Source: an uncultured Pelagibacteraceae bacterium (lineage in GTDB: Bacteria > Pseudomonadota > Alphaproteobacteria > Pelagibacterales > Pelagibacteraceae). Taken from it: DNA of 47,783 nt. Below, one piece after another: positions 10,178 through 19,565 of the stretch. Position numbers and translations under genes: made by a program. The notes below the pieces were generated by a model. The model was not told the DNA's origin. It saw nothing but the letters and a program-made list of their open reading frames with translations, and ran no database searches. Position 1 is the stretch's first letter. Each line of letters opens with the position of its first letter. The stretch spans positions 1 to 47,783 of the forward strand of contig CACJGL010000008.1 in NCBI GenBank assembly GCA_902592965.1. Direction: 5' to 3'.

Positions 10178-10820
10178 TCCAGTAGGTTTAAGATTAGGTA
10201 TCAATAGAGGATGGGATTCTGTTTGGTATGCAAAAAAACAAGATTTTGGAAATTATTTAATTGAAGATTTTAAGATTAGAGAATTTATTAAAAAAAATGT
10301 TATCAATTCAGGTGTTTCAAAAGTAATGATAGAAAGATCAGCAAAAAAATGTTTCGTAACAATTTATACTTCTAGACCTGGATTTGTTATTGGAAAAAAG
10401 GGAAGTGATATAGAAAAAATTAAAGGTAAATTATCAAGATTGAGCGCAAATGAAATAGTTCTAAATATTAAGGAGGTTAAAAAGCCTGAGACAAATTCAT
10501 TTTTAGTTGCAGAGAACATCGCTCAACAGTTAGTAAAACGTGTTTCGTACAGGAGAGCAATGAAGAGAGCAATGCAATCTGCATTGAGATTAGGAGCTAA
10601 AGGAATTAAAGTATCTTGTAGCGGAAGACTTGGTGGAAACGAAATTGCAAGAACAGAATGGTTAAGAGATGGAAGTATTCCATCCCATACTTTAAGAGCA
10701 GATATTGATTACGCAGAAGCAGAAGCTTTGACCACTTATGGCATAATTGGAATTAAAGTTTGGATATATAAAGGAGAAATTTTTACAAAAGAATTTAGTC
10801 AGGAAAGGAACAAAACTTAG
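10161..10820 (+). CDS. rpsC: 30S ribosomal protein S3
   Basis: S3 forms part of the mRNA entry site. The 219 residues begin [20 protein letters not shown], contain the KH-domain signature [19 protein letters not shown] and the C-terminal [23 protein letters not shown] with [24 protein letters not shown]. The ATG at 10161 is preceded by an AAGGAA ribosome-binding site located inside rplV, which supports starting within the overlap. Confidence 0.97.
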   Translation: MGQKVNPVGLRLGINRGWDSVWYAKKQDFGNYLIEDFKIREFIKKNVINSGVSKVMIERSAKKCFVTIYTSRPGFVIGKKGSDIEKIKGKLSRLSANEIVLNIKEVKKPETNSFLVAENIAQQLVKRVSYRRAMKRAMQSALRLGAKGIKVSCSGRLGGNEIARTEWLRDGSIPSHTLRADIDYAEAEALTTYGIIGIKVWIYKGEIFTKEFSQERNKT

Positions 10821-10822
10821 TA

Positions 10823-11230
10823 ATGTTACAACCAACTAGAACAAAGTTTAGAAAAGCACATAAAGGAAGAATCCACGGCAATGCCTCTAGATGTAATGCA
10901 ATGAATTATGGTTCTTTTGGACTGAAAGCAATCCAGCCAGAAAGAATTATATCCAGACAGATAGAAGCAGCTAGAGTAGCATTAACAAGACATATGAAAA
11001 GACAAGGTAGAGTTTGGACAAGAATGTTTCCTAATATACCTGTATCAAAAAAACCTACTGAGGTAAGAATGGGTAAAGGAAAAGGCTCACCTGAATTTTG
11101 GGCATGCAGAGTTAAACCAGGAAGAATTTTATTTGAGGTTGATGGTGTAACAGAAGAAATTGCTAGAGAGGCTTTATATAAAGCTTCGGCAAAACTTCCA
11201 ATTAAATGTAAATTTATTAAGAGAATTTAA
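10823..11230 (+). CDS. rplP: 50S ribosomal protein L16
   Basis: L16 contacts the A-site tRNA and the peptidyl transferase region. The 135 residues include [79 protein letters not shown] (in parts), diagnostic for the family and of normal length. It starts 2 bases after rpsC and directly abuts rpmC. Confidence 0.97.
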   Translation: MLQPTRTKFRKAHKGRIHGNASRCNAMNYGSFGLKAIQPERIISRQIEAARVALTRHMKRQGRVWTRMFPNIPVSKKPTEVRMGKGKGSPEFWACRVKPGRILFEVDGVTEEIAREALYKASAKLPIKCKFIKRI

Positions 11231-11419
11231 ATGAAAAAAAGTGAAATAAAGAAAATGACTAAAGAACAAGCTTTGAAAGATATTGAAAAATTAAAAAAAG
11301 ATCTTTTTAACTTTAGATTTCAAAAAATTAATGGTCAGATAAAAAGTCCATCAAAAATAAGTGAAACAAAGAAAAATATTGCAAGATTAAAAACATTGGT
11401 AGTGAGGAAAGATGCCTAA
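11231..11419 (+). CDS. rpmC: 50S ribosomal protein L29
   Basis: L29 is a small two-helix protein near the tunnel exit. The 62 residues form two predicted helices ([20 protein letters not shown] and [20 protein letters not shown]) with the family pattern [13 protein letters not shown] between them. Its identity rests on this pattern and on its place between rplP (abutting) and rpsQ (8-base overlap). Confidence 0.92.
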   Translation: MKKSEIKKMTKEQALKDIEKLKKDLFNFRFQKINGQIKSPSKISETKKNIARLKTLVVRKDA

Positions 11420-11648
11420 AAAAGTATTAAATGGAATAGTTGTCAGCGATAAGCCAAATAAAACTATAACGGTTTTAGTTGAGAGAAAATACCAACATCC
11501 AGTATTAAAAAAAGTAATTAAAGCTAGAAAAAAATATAGTGTTCATGATGAAGAAAATAAATATAAAAACGGCGATAAAGTATCTATACAAGAGTGCAAA
11601 CCTTACTCAAAGTCGAAAAAATTTGAAGTAATAGGAGTTTCCAAATGA
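11412..11648 (+). CDS. rpsQ: 30S ribosomal protein S17
   Basis: S17 is a small OB-fold protein that binds 16S rRNA early. The 78 residues show [41 protein letters not shown] and [20 protein letters not shown], all typical. The ATG at 11412 lies inside rpmC and is preceded by GAGGAAA. It overlaps rplN by 4 bases. Confidence 0.95.
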   Translation: MPKKVLNGIVVSDKPNKTITVLVERKYQHPVLKKVIKARKKYSVHDEENKYKNGDKVSIQECKPYSKSKKFEVIGVSK

Positions 11649-12013
11649 TACAAGTTCAGACAGAATTATTTGTAGCTGATAATACTGGGGCAAAAAAGAT
11701 TGAATGCATAAAAGTATTAGGTGGGTCTAAAAGAAGGTATGCAAGTATTGGTGATACGATTGTTGTAGCGGTTAAAGAAGCAATTCCTAAAGGAAAGGTT
11801 AAAAAAGGTGCGGTTCATAAAGCTGTTGTAGTTAGAGTTAAAAAAGGAATTCATAGGAATGATGGATCCAAAGTAAGATTTGATAACAATGCAGCTGTTC
11901 TTACAGATGATAAAGGGGAACCAATAGGCACTAGGATTTTTGGGCCAGTTACTAGAGAGTTAAGAAATAGAGGGCAAATGAAAATAATTTCGTTGGCACC
12001 AGAGGTATTATAA
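11645..12013 (+). CDS. rplN: 50S ribosomal protein L14
   Basis: L14 lies at the subunit interface and forms intersubunit bridges. The 122 residues match the family length exactly and show [58 protein letters not shown] and [13 protein letters not shown]. It starts with the ATGA overlap of rpsQ and ends one base into rplX. Confidence 0.97.
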   Translation: MIQVQTELFVADNTGAKKIECIKVLGGSKRRYASIGDTIVVAVKEAIPKGKVKKGAVHKAVVVRVKKGIHRNDGSKVRFDNNAAVLTDDKGEPIGTRIFGPVTRELRNRGQMKIISLAPEVL

Positions 12014-12252
12014 TGATTAAAAAAGGTATTAAAGTAAAAATATTGACAGGTAAGGATAAAAACAAAGATGGTGACGTCATTGAAATTGATAGAAAAAATA
12101 ATAGGGCAAAAGTTAAAGGTATTAACATAGTAAAAAAACATGTGAAAACTACAAAAGAAAAGAAAGGTGGAATAGTTTCAAAAGAAAACTTTATACATCT
12201 CTCGAATCTAGCAATCTTTGAAACCAAAAAAAAAAGTGAGGCTAAAAAATAA
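12013..12252 (+). CDS. rplX: 50S ribosomal protein L24
   Basis: L24 is an assembly initiator of the 50S subunit. The 79 residues are shorter than E. coli L24 (104), but the KOW segment [20 protein letters not shown] and the downstream [20 protein letters not shown] are clear, as is the [18 protein letters not shown] segment. The C-terminal extension of E. coli L24 is missing, fitting the streamlined genome. It overlaps rplN and rplE by one base each. Confidence 0.94.
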   Translation: MIKKGIKVKILTGKDKNKDGDVIEIDRKNNRAKVKGINIVKKHVKTTKEKKGGIVSKENFIHLSNLAIFETKKKSEAKK

Positions 12253-12806
12253 TGACACCTAGATTAAAACAGGCCATATCAAAAGAAATTGAACCAACAT
12301 TAAAAAAAAAATTTGGCTATAAAAATTTATACATGGGTCCAAGAATACAAAAAATAGTTTTAAATATGGGTTTAGGTCTTGATGGAAATGATCAGAAAAT
12401 TTTAAAAGCCTGCCAAGAAGATATGGCGAAAATCACTGGTCAAATGCCAGTGATAACTAAATTTAAAAAATCTATAGCAAATTTCAAAACTAGAAAAAAC
12501 ACTAACTCAGGCTTGAAGGTTACATTAAGAAAAAATAAAATGTACGAATTTATTGATAGATTAACAAATATAGCTTTACCAAGAATTAAAGATTTTAGAG
12601 GATTAAATCCAAATGGTTTTGATAAATATGGAAATTATACTTTTGGAGTTAAAGAACATATTATATTTCCAGAAGTAAATTTTGATAAAGTTGATAAAAT
12701 TAGAGGTTTAGACATTACAATTGTAATTAAATCTCAAAAAGTAGAACACAGTTTTGAATTATTAAAACATTTAAATTTTCCATTTAGAGAAAAAAGGAGT
12801 AATTGA
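12252..12806 (+). CDS. rplE: 50S ribosomal protein L5
   Basis: L5 binds 5S rRNA in the central protuberance. The 184 residues include [34 protein letters not shown] (in parts), [28 protein letters not shown] (in parts) and [25 protein letters not shown] (in parts). It begins on a TAATG junction with rplX and its stop overlaps the rpsN ATG by one base. Confidence 0.97.
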   Translation: MTPRLKQAISKEIEPTLKKKFGYKNLYMGPRIQKIVLNMGLGLDGNDQKILKACQEDMAKITGQMPVITKFKKSIANFKTRKNTNSGLKVTLRKNKMYEFIDRLTNIALPRIKDFRGLNPNGFDKYGNYTFGVKEHIIFPEVNFDKVDKIRGLDITIVIKSQKVEHSFELLKHLNFPFREKRSN

Positions 12807-13111
12807 TGGCTAAAATGAGTGCAATTAACAAAAATAATAAAAGAATAAAACTATCAGATAAATTTTATAAAAAAAGATTGAAACTAAAAAAAATAATAAT
12901 GGATAAAAAATTATCATTAGAAGAAAGATTTAAAGCACAACAAAAGTTATCAAAATTACCTCGTAATTCTGCGAAGGTCAGAGTTATGAATAGGTGTCAA
13001 ATTACAGGTAGACCTCATGGTGTTTATCGAAAATTAAAAATTTCAAGAATAGCTCTTCGACAGCTTGGTTTAGAAGGTAAAATTCCTGGAATGGTAAAAT
13101 CTAGTTGGTAG
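12806..13111 (+). CDS. rpsN: 30S ribosomal protein S14 (long, zinc-free form)
   Basis: S14 belongs to the 30S head. The 101-residue length and C-terminal [20 protein letters not shown] with [18 protein letters not shown] show the long form that lacks the CXXC zinc pairs. I start it at ATG 12806, which has a good GGAG site at 12796-12799; an in-frame TTG at 12803 is a poorer choice. The gene follows rplE directly and precedes rpsH, the standard spc order. Confidence 0.95.
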   Translation: MAKMSAINKNNKRIKLSDKFYKKRLKLKKIIMDKKLSLEERFKAQQKLSKLPRNSAKVRVMNRCQITGRPHGVYRKLKISRIALRQLGLEGKIPGMVKSSW

Positions 13112-13121
13112 AAAGGAAAAT

Positions 13122-13514
13122 ATGAGTTTAAGCGATCCAATAGGAGATATGTTAGCAAGAATTAAAAATGCTCAAGTGAGAAATCATAGCAAAGTTTCTT
13201 TACCTTCGTCAAAATTTAAATCTAAAATTGCAGATGTATTAAAGGCAGAAGGTTTTATTATAGACTATAAAATCAATGATGACAAAAAACCTTCACTTGA
13301 AATTAACTTAAAGTATAACTCGGGAAATCCAGTAATAAATACAATAGAAAGAATTTCCAAGCCAGGTAGAAGAATTTTTTCTAGCGCAAGCAGCCTTCCA
13401 AAAATAAATAATGGTCTTGGTATAGCAATTGTATCTACACCACAAGGTGTGATGACAGATGTTGACGCAAGAAAGAAAAAACTTGGTGGTGAAATTATTT
13501 GCAAGGTATTTTAA
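13122..13514 (+). CDS. rpsH: 30S ribosomal protein S8
   Basis: S8 is a primary 16S rRNA binder and, in E. coli, the translational repressor of the spc operon. The 130 residues show LSDPIGDMLARIKNAQ, LPSSKFKSKIADVLKAEGFI, SKPGRRIFSSASSLPKINNG and the C-terminal GLGIAIVSTPQGVMTDVDARKKKLGGEIICKVF (in parts). An AAAGGAAA site precedes its ATG. It ends on a TAATG junction with rplF. Confidence 0.97.
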   Translation: MSLSDPIGDMLARIKNAQVRNHSKVSLPSSKFKSKIADVLKAEGFIIDYKINDDKKPSLEINLKYNSGNPVINTIERISKPGRRIFSSASSLPKINNGLGIAIVSTPQGVMTDVDARKKKLGGEIICKVF

Positions 13515-14053
13515 TGTCGAAAATAGGAAAAATAAATATACCAATTCCAGAAAAAGTAAAGGTTTTGCTATCTGGTAATACAGTTAACGTTGAAGGACCT
13601 CTTGGTAAACAAGCAATCAAATTAGATTTAGATATGTTTGAACTTAATATTATAGAAGGGAAAGACATATCAATTAAACCAAAAAAACTTAATGACACTT
13701 CTAAAAGATTATGGGGTATGAACAGAAGTTTACTAAATAATGCAATTGTTGGAGCGAGTAGTGGTTATGAAAAAATACTTGAACTTACAGGGGTTGGTTT
13801 CAGGGCTGCATTAAAAGGCAATGTTTTAAATATGCAACTAGGATTTAGTCATGACATTAATTACGATATTCCACAAGGTATTAAAATTGCTGTTGAAAAA
13901 CAAACAACGCTAAAAATAAGTGGCTCTAATAAACAACAAGTAGGTATGGTTGCTTCTCAAATAAAAAGTATTAGACCACCTGAGCCGTATAAAGGAAAAG
14001 GTATAAAAGAAAAAGGTCAATATATATTAAGAAAAGAAGGTAAGAAAAAATAA
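13514..14053 (+). CDS. rplF: 50S ribosomal protein L6
   Basis: L6 lies near the GTPase centre of the 50S subunit. The 179-residue product has [20 protein letters not shown] at the start, [25 protein letters not shown] (in parts) and the family signature in [21 protein letters not shown] use ATG 13514, which shares a base with the rpsH stop; a TTG 15 bases earlier would lie inside rpsH. It overlaps rplR by one base. Confidence 0.96.
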   Translation: MSKIGKINIPIPEKVKVLLSGNTVNVEGPLGKQAIKLDLDMFELNIIEGKDISIKPKKLNDTSKRLWGMNRSLLNNAIVGASSGYEKILELTGVGFRAALKGNVLNMQLGFSHDINYDIPQGIKIAVEKQTTLKISGSNKQQVGMVASQIKSIRPPEPYKGKGIKEKGQYILRKEGKKK

Positions 14054-14403
14054 TGAGATTAAGCACTATTGAAAGAAAAAGATTTAGAGTAAGAAAAAAA
14101 CTTAAAAGTGTATCTAAAGGTAGATATAGATTAAGTGTTTCAAGATCGTCAAAAAATATAAGTGCACAAATTATAGACGATGTAAAAAATATTACTTTAG
14201 TTTCTGCATCATCTATAGATAAGAATATTAAAGGTCAAAAAAAAAATAAATCAGAATTATCTACTATTGTTGCCGAAATGTTAGCGAAGAAAGCAAATGA
14301 AAAAAATATAAAAAAAATTTACTTTGATAGAGGTATTTATAAATATCATGGAAGAGTTAAAATTTTTGCTGATACATTAAGAAAAAATGGAATGGAATTT
14401 TAA
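14053..14403 (+). CDS. rplR: 50S ribosomal protein L18
   Basis: L18 binds 5S rRNA together with L5. The 116 residues show the N-terminal basic region [35 protein letters not shown] (in parts) and the C-terminal [20 protein letters not shown] with [11 protein letters not shown], characteristic of the family. It overlaps rplF by one base and precedes rpsE by 2 bases. Confidence 0.96.
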   Translation: MRLSTIERKRFRVRKKLKSVSKGRYRLSVSRSSKNISAQIIDDVKNITLVSASSIDKNIKGQKKNKSELSTIVAEMLAKKANEKNIKKIYFDRGIYKYHGRVKIFADTLRKNGMEF

Positions 14404-14405
14404 AT

Positions 14406-14906
14406 ATGGAAAAAAACACAGAATTTGTAGAAAAATTAGTTCACATAAACAGAATCACTAAGGTTGTTAAAGGTGGAAGAAGATTTGGCTTTTCCGCTTT
14501 AGTTGTAGTTGGAAATCAGAATGGTAAAATTGGTATTGCACATGCAAAAGCAAAACAAGTTCCTGACGCAATAAAAAAAGCAAATGAATTAGCTAGACGA
14601 AAATTGATACAAATACCTTTAAGAGAAGGAAGAACAATACATCATGATATTTATGGAAAAGATGGTGCTGGAAAAATTAAATTAAGATCCGCTCCTAAAG
14701 GAACTGGAATAATTGCTGGTGGTCCTGTAAGAGCAGTTTGTGAGGTACTTGGAATTAAAGATATTGTGGCTAAATCTTTAGGTACAGCAAATCCTCATAA
14801 TGTCATCAGAGCATGCATTAAAGCATTGTCAAATCAAAATTCACCAAAAAACATCTCGAATTTAAGAAATAAAAAAATTTCAGAAATAATTGAGAAAAGA
14901 GGATAA
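14406..14906 (+). CDS. rpsE: 30S ribosomal protein S5
   Basis: S5 takes part in decoding fidelity and mRNA unwinding. The 166 residues include [40 protein letters not shown], the [35 protein letters not shown] region (in parts) and [18 protein letters not shown]. The next gene is rplO with a one-base overlap, so rpmD (L30), which usually lies here, is absent. Confidence 0.97.
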   Translation: MEKNTEFVEKLVHINRITKVVKGGRRFGFSALVVVGNQNGKIGIAHAKAKQVPDAIKKANELARRKLIQIPLREGRTIHHDIYGKDGAGKIKLRSAPKGTGIIAGGPVRAVCEVLGIKDIVAKSLGTANPHNVIRACIKALSNQNSPKNISNLRNKKISEIIEKRG

Positions 14907-15367
14907 TGACATCTTTAAATACACTATCTAATCTTAAAACAAAAAAAATTCGTGTTGGAAGAGGAATTGGTTCTGGTAAAGGCAAAACATCTGGCAGAGG
15001 TGTAAAAGGTCAAAAATCAAGATCTGGAGTAGCTATAAAAAGTTTCGAAGGTGGTCAAATGCCGTTGTACAGAAGACTACCTAAAAGAGGGTTCAACCCA
15101 ATAATTAAAAATGATATTGCATTGATTAATTTAGGTGATTTACAAAAACTTATTGACAATAAAAAAATAAATATAAATGAAAAAATAAATATAGATACAT
15201 TAAAAAAACTTAAATTATTCAGAAAATCAATTAATAAGTTTAAAGTTTTATCAAATGGTGAGTTAAATTCTAAAATTGACATTGAAGGAGACTATTTTTC
15301 TAAAACTGCAAAAGAGAAAATTGAAAAAGCTGGTGGTCAAGTTATTATTAAAAATCAATCTGTATAA
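14906..15367 (+). CDS. rplO: 50S ribosomal protein L15
   Basis: L15 is a late assembly protein of the 50S subunit. The 153 residues begin with the Gly/Lys/Arg-rich RVGRGIGSGKGKTSGRGVKGQKSRSG (in parts) and FEGGQMPLYRRLPKRGFNP, then a divergent AT-driven Asn/Lys/Ile-rich C-terminal half ending in AGGQVIIKNQS. It overlaps rpsE and secY by one base each, the latter arrangement coupling L15 and SecY synthesis. Confidence 0.95.
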   Translation: MTSLNTLSNLKTKKIRVGRGIGSGKGKTSGRGVKGQKSRSGVAIKSFEGGQMPLYRRLPKRGFNPIIKNDIALINLGDLQKLIDNKKININEKINIDTLKKLKLFRKSINKFKVLSNGELNSKIDIEGDYFSKTAKEKIEKAGGQVIIKNQSV

Positions 15368-16647
15368 TGAGTGCCTCAACACAATCTAACGATTTAAGAA
15401 ATAGAATACTTTTTACATTATTTATTCTTGCTGTTTATAGATTGGGTACTTTTGTTCCTCTCCCTGGAATAGATCCCGAACAACTTCAAATAATGATGGA
15501 AGGAAATCAAAAAGGATTATTAGGAATGTTTAACGTTTTTGCAGGTGGTGCAGTAAGCAGAATGGCAATTTTTGCTCTAGGAATAATGCCATATATATCT
15601 TCATCAATTATAGTTCAATTACTTACTGGAGTTTCAGAATATTTTAAAAATCTTAAGGCTCAAGGTGAAATAGGAAGACAAAAAATTACTCAAATAACTA
15701 GATATGGAACTGTATTGCTAGCAACTATACAGGGATATGGATTGGCAGTTGGACTAGAGTCATCAGCTGATCTAGTGATTAATCCTGGAATTTTTTTTAA
15801 AATTTCAACAGTTACAACAATTGTTGCTGGAACAGTATTTTTGATGTGGCTTGGTGAACAAATTACACAGAGAGGAATTGGTAACGGTATATCATTAATA
15901 ATCTTTTCAGGTATTGTTGCTGAAATTCCTAGAGCTTTAGTAACAACATTTGAATTAGGAAGGACTGGTGCAATTTCAACATTAATGATAATTTTTATAT
16001 TTTTATTACTTGTTGCAACAATCATGTTTATTGTATTTATGGAAAGAGCATTAAGAAAAATTCTTATAAATTATCCAAAAAGACAAATGGGAAACAAAAT
16101 GTACGGTGGAGACTCTTCACATTTACCTTTAAAAATCAATTCTGCAGGTGTGATTCCCGCAATTTTTGCCTCAGCTTTATTATTATTGCCAGTCACTTTT
16201 TCAAACTTTAATGTTTCACAAAACGAAACTTTTCTAAACATTTCATCTTATTTTTCGCAAGGACAACCTTTGTATATGTTGTTGTATGCATCAGGAATAA
16301 TTTTTTTTACTTTTTTTTATACTTCAATAACTTTTAATCCAACAGAAACAGCTGAGAATTTAAGAAAATATGGTGGATTTATTCCAGGAATAAGACCAGG
16401 AGAAAGTACTGCACTCTATATTGATACAATATTAACAAGACTAACAACAATAGGTGCATTATATCTCGCATTAGTTTGTTTAATGCCTGAATTTTTAATT
16501 GCAAATTATCCTATTCCATTTTATTTAGGCGGCGCTTCTGTTTTAATTGTTGTTGTTGTTGCTATTGATACTGTTACACAAATTCAAACTAGGATGATGA
16601 GCTCTCAATATGAGCAACTTATTAAAAAAACAAAATTTGGTAGATAA
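15367..16647 (+). CDS. secY: Preprotein translocase subunit SecY
   Basis: SecY is the channel of the SecYEG translocon in the inner membrane. The 426 residues match the family and show alternating hydrophobic segments consistent with ten membrane helices, the plug region near FAGGAVSRMAIFALGIMPYI, the conserved GGDSSHLPLKINSAGVIPAIFA (in parts) and GGFIPGIRPGEST in the cytoplasmic C5 region. It starts on a TAATG junction with rplO and abuts adk. Confidence 0.97.
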   Translation: MSASTQSNDLRNRILFTLFILAVYRLGTFVPLPGIDPEQLQIMMEGNQKGLLGMFNVFAGGAVSRMAIFALGIMPYISSSIIVQLLTGVSEYFKNLKAQGEIGRQKITQITRYGTVLLATIQGYGLAVGLESSADLVINPGIFFKISTVTTIVAGTVFLMWLGEQITQRGIGNGISLIIFSGIVAEIPRALVTTFELGRTGAISTLMIIFIFLLLVATIMFIVFMERALRKILINYPKRQMGNKMYGGDSSHLPLKINSAGVIPAIFASALLLLPVTFSNFNVSQNETFLNISSYFSQGQPLYMLLYASGIIFFTFFYTSITFNPTETAENLRKYGGFIPGIRPGESTALYIDTILTRLTTIGALYLALVCLMPEFLIANYPIPFYLGGASVLIVVVVAIDTVTQIQTRMMSSQYEQLIKKTKFGR

Positions 16648-17211
16648 GTGAATATAATATTGTTTGGTCCACCTGGTGCAGGAAAAGGTACTCAAGCCAA
16701 ATATTTAGTGAAAAAATTAAATGGTTATCAAATTTCTACAGGTGATATTTTAAGGGAAGAAATTAAAAAAGAAACAGATATTGGAAAAAAAATAATAAAT
16801 AATATGAATGAAGGAAAATTTGTTAGTGATGAAATTGTAAATAGCCTGTTAAAAAATCATATCTTTGATACTGATAAAAAAGAAAAATTAATATTTGATG
16901 GTTATCCAAGATCTCTTAGCCAAGCTAAAAATCTAGATTTATTACTAAATAATTCAAACCAGAAGATAGATCATATTTTTTTTTTAAATGTAAATAAAGA
17001 AACGATTGTAGAAAGAATTAAAAAAAGAAAAATTTTAGAGAAAAGATCTGATGATGATTTAGATACTATATTCAAGAGATATGATACTTATATAGAAACA
17101 ACTAAACCAGTATTAGATTACTATTCAAAAAATTCAAATTTTCATGAAATTGACGGCTCGATGGAAATTGATCAAATTACTAGTAAAATAGAGGCTTTTT
17201 TGAATGTTTAA
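16648..17211 (+). CDS. adk: Adenylate kinase (short form, no zinc LID)
   Basis: Adk interconverts ATP, AMP and ADP. The 187 residues include the P-loop GPPGAGKGTQAKYL, the AMP-site segment ISTGDILREEI, and DGYPRSLSQAKNL. The LID domain is reduced to a short ERIKKRKILEKRSDDDLDTI loop without the Cys cluster, as in the short alphaproteobacterial form. The start codon is GTG 16648, directly after the secY TAA; secY-adk is a standard pair. infA and rpmJ, which follow secY in some bacteria, are not here. Confidence 0.95.
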   Translation: MNIILFGPPGAGKGTQAKYLVKKLNGYQISTGDILREEIKKETDIGKKIINNMNEGKFVSDEIVNSLLKNHIFDTDKKEKLIFDGYPRSLSQAKNLDLLLNNSNQKIDHIFFLNVNKETIVERIKKRKILEKRSDDDLDTIFKRYDTYIETTKPVLDYYSKNSNFHEIDGSMEIDQITSKIEAFLNV

Positions 17212-17215
17212 GGCG

Positions 17216-17243
17216 TTGACTTTGATTAATCTTCTTATATAAA
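17216..17243 (+). promoter_or_regulatory. Probable sigma70 promoter of rpsM-rpsK-rpoA-rplQ
   Basis: TTGACT (17216-17221), 16 bases, then TATAAA (17238-17243) lie in the 55-base gap after adk. The expected transcript start is about 17250, giving a leader of about 17 bases before rpsM. This would let the alpha operon be transcribed independently of the upstream block. It is a consensus match only. Confidence 0.6.
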
Positions 17244-17266
17244 AGGCACAATTTATCACAAAAATT

Positions 17267-17650
17267 ATGGCTCGTATTGCAGGTGTAAATATACCACAAA
17301 ACAAATTAGTTCACGTTGGACTTACATATATTTATGGCATTGGAAATAAATTTTCTCAACAAATTTGTAACGAATTAGAAATACCAAAATCAAAAAGAGT
17401 TAATGAGTTAACTGACGACCAAATTTTGAAAATTAGAGAATATATTGATCAAAAATTCACTGTAGAAGGTGATTTAAGAAGAGAAACCTCATTAAGTATA
17501 AAAAGATTAATCGACCTTGCGACTTATAGAGGATCCAGACATAGAAAAAAGCTTCCAGTGAGAGGACAAAGAACGAGATGTAATTCTAGAACAAGAAAAG
17601 GAAAAGCAATTGCGATTGCCGGAAAAAAATTAACACCACTTAAAAAATAA
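17267..17650 (+). CDS. rpsM: 30S ribosomal protein S13
   Basis: S13 contacts the P-site tRNA and the 50S subunit. The 127 residues show [46 protein letters not shown] and [20 protein letters not shown]. It is slightly longer than E. coli S13 because of a basic C-terminal tail. It opens the alpha operon and ends on a TAATG junction with rpsK. Confidence 0.97.
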   Translation: MARIAGVNIPQNKLVHVGLTYIYGIGNKFSQQICNELEIPKSKRVNELTDDQILKIREYIDQKFTVEGDLRRETSLSIKRLIDLATYRGSRHRKKLPVRGQRTRCNSRTRKGKAIAIAGKKLTPLKK

Positions 17651-18087
17651 TGAAAAAAGAAGAAATTCCTAATAAAGAACAGAAAACAGAAACTAAATCT
17701 AAAAAGAGTTCTTATTCTAAGAAAAAAAAAGGTAAAAAAAATATTCTGAATGGAATTGCATATGTTCAATCTACTTTTAATAACACCATAGTATCAATTG
17801 CTGATACTAATGGAAATGTAGTTTCGTGGGCATCCGCAGGACAAAAAGGATTTAAGGGCTCCCGTAAATCTACACCATATGCAGCACAAGTTGCTGCAGA
17901 CGCAGCAGCTGCAAAGGCATTAGAGGTAGGAATGAAAGTTTTGTCTGTTGAAGTTAAGGGACCAGGTTCTGGTAGAGAGACTGCTTTAAGAGCTTTACAA
18001 GCGAGAGGATTTAAAATTATATCAATTAAAGACACAACACCGATGCCACATAATGGCACTAGACCACCTAAAAAAAGGAGAGTTTAA
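17650..18087 (+). CDS. rpsK: 30S ribosomal protein S11 with Lys-rich N-terminal extension
   Basis: S11 lies on the 30S platform near the mRNA exit. The conserved core runs from about residue 34 ([20 protein letters not shown]) to the end, with [40 protein letters not shown] and the C-terminal [15 protein letters not shown]. The first 30 or so residues are almost entirely Lys, Glu, Ser and Thr, making the protein 145 residues against 129 in E. coli. rpoA follows with a one-base overlap and an AAAGGAG site; rpsD is not in between, as usual in alphaproteobacteria. Confidence 0.95.
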   Translation: MKKEEIPNKEQKTETKSKKSSYSKKKKGKKNILNGIAYVQSTFNNTIVSIADTNGNVVSWASAGQKGFKGSRKSTPYAAQVAADAAAAKALEVGMKVLSVEVKGPGSGRETALRALQARGFKIISIKDTTPMPHNGTRPPKKRRV

Positions 18088-19115
18088 TGGAGCAAACAGA
18101 AGTAAATTCAAAAAATTGGAAATCATTAATTAAACCTGCAAAGCTAGATGTTCAAATAAGTGATGATAAAGCATTTGCAAAAATTACAGCCGAACCTCTA
18201 GAAAAAGGTTACGGACTAACTCTTGGTAATTCACTAAGAAGAATTCTACTATCCTCTATTAGAGGTACTGCTGTAACTTCTATACAAATTGATGGTGTGC
18301 TGCATGAATTTACATCAATTAAAGGCGTAAGAGAAGATGTCACCGATATAGTATTAAATGTAAAATCCTTAGCTTTAAAAAGCTCGTCTGATGAACCAAA
18401 AAAATTAATACTTGATGCGAAAGGTCCAGGAGAAATAAAAGCATCTGACATAACATCTGTTGCTGATATTGAAATATTAAATCCAGATTTGGTGATTTGT
18501 AATTTGGATGAAAATACCTCATTTCACATGGAAATGTCAGTGGGTACTGGAAAAGGATATGTTTCAGCTGATATGAATAAACCAGAGGAGCCACCACTTG
18601 GTTTAATTCCAATAGACTCATTATTTAGTCCAGTAAAAAAAGTATCTTATTCGGTAAGTACTGCTAGAGAAGGAAAAGCATTGGATTACGATAAATTAAC
18701 AATGGAAGTTGAGACAAATGGATCTATATCAGCGGAAGATGCAGTAGCTTATTCTGCGAGAATATTCCAAGATCAGTTAGGAATGTTCGTTAATTTTGAT
18801 GAACCTCAAGAGGTTATTGTTAAAGAACAGCCATCCGAACCAGAATTTAATAAAAACTTATTAAGAAAGGTCGATGAATTAGAACTTTCAGTGAGATCTA
18901 TGAATTGCTTAAAGAATGATAATATTATTTATATTGGTGATTTAGTTCAAAAATCTGAAGGTGAAATGTTAAGAACACCTAATTTTGGTAGAAAATCGTT
19001 AAATGAGATTAAAGAAGTATTAACTGGAATGTCTTTATATCTTGGAATGGAAATTCCAAACTGGCCTCCAGATAATATCGCTGAATTATCTAAAAAATTA
19101 GAGGAAGCCATCTAA
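18087..19115 (+). CDS. rpoA: DNA-directed RNA polymerase subunit alpha
   Basis: The alpha dimer is the assembly scaffold of RNA polymerase, and its C-terminal domain binds UP elements and regulators. The 342 residues have the N-terminal domain ([34 protein letters not shown]) and the C-terminal domain ([42 protein letters not shown] in parts). The length is normal. It sits between rpsK and rplQ, each with one-base overlaps. Confidence 0.97.
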   Translation: MEQTEVNSKNWKSLIKPAKLDVQISDDKAFAKITAEPLEKGYGLTLGNSLRRILLSSIRGTAVTSIQIDGVLHEFTSIKGVREDVTDIVLNVKSLALKSSSDEPKKLILDAKGPGEIKASDITSVADIEILNPDLVICNLDENTSFHMEMSVGTGKGYVSADMNKPEEPPLGLIPIDSLFSPVKKVSYSVSTAREGKALDYDKLTMEVETNGSISAEDAVAYSARIFQDQLGMFVNFDEPQEVIVKEQPSEPEFNKNLLRKVDELELSVRSMNCLKNDNIIYIGDLVQKSEGEMLRTPNFGRKSLNEIKEVLTGMSLYLGMEIPNWPPDNIAELSKKLEEAI

Positions 19116-19555
19116 TGAGACATAAGATGGGCTATAAAAAGCTCAACAGAACCTCTGAGCATAGAAAAGCTCTTATTAAGAATATGCTTAACTCACTAAT
19201 AAAGTATGAGCAAATTACAACTACTTTACCAAAAGCAAAAGTTTTAAAACCTCAAGCAGACAAAATCATAACACTTGGCAAGAAAGATACATTATCTAAT
19301 ACAAAAACATTAATCTCAAAACTACAAGACATTAAATCTACAAATAAAGTTAAAAAAACTCTTTCTAAGAGATACGAAAATAGAAAAGGCGGATATACAA
19401 GAATTATCAAAGCTGGATTTAGATACGGTGATAATGCTCCAATGGCAGTAATTGAGTTTGTAGATAGAGATGTTGAAGCAAAAAGAGTTGACAAAAAAAA
19501 GAAAGATCCGGCTAAAGATCAAAAAAAAGAAGCTCCAAAAGAAGCAACAGCTTAA
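19115..19555 (+). CDS. rplQ: 50S ribosomal protein L17
   Basis: L17 lies near the tunnel exit. The 146 residues begin [20 protein letters not shown] and include [19 protein letters not shown] and the conserved end [28 protein letters not shown] (in parts), followed by a charged tail of about 25 Lys/Asp/Glu/Ala residues that is not part of the core fold. It closes the ribosomal block; rluC starts 10 bases downstream without an obvious terminator. Confidence 0.96.
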   Translation: MRHKMGYKKLNRTSEHRKALIKNMLNSLIKYEQITTTLPKAKVLKPQADKIITLGKKDTLSNTKTLISKLQDIKSTNKVKKTLSKRYENRKGGYTRIIKAGFRYGDNAPMAVIEFVDRDVEAKRVDKKKKDPAKDQKKEAPKEATA

Positions 19556-19565
19556 AGTAAAATAA

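Noticed and set aside
12803-12808. TTG at 12803 as the rpsN start (and similar TTG starts just before panC, trhO and smpB)
   Set aside because: Each is followed within a few codons by an ATG that gives the family-typical N-terminus, in rpsN with a GGAG site well spaced for the ATG.
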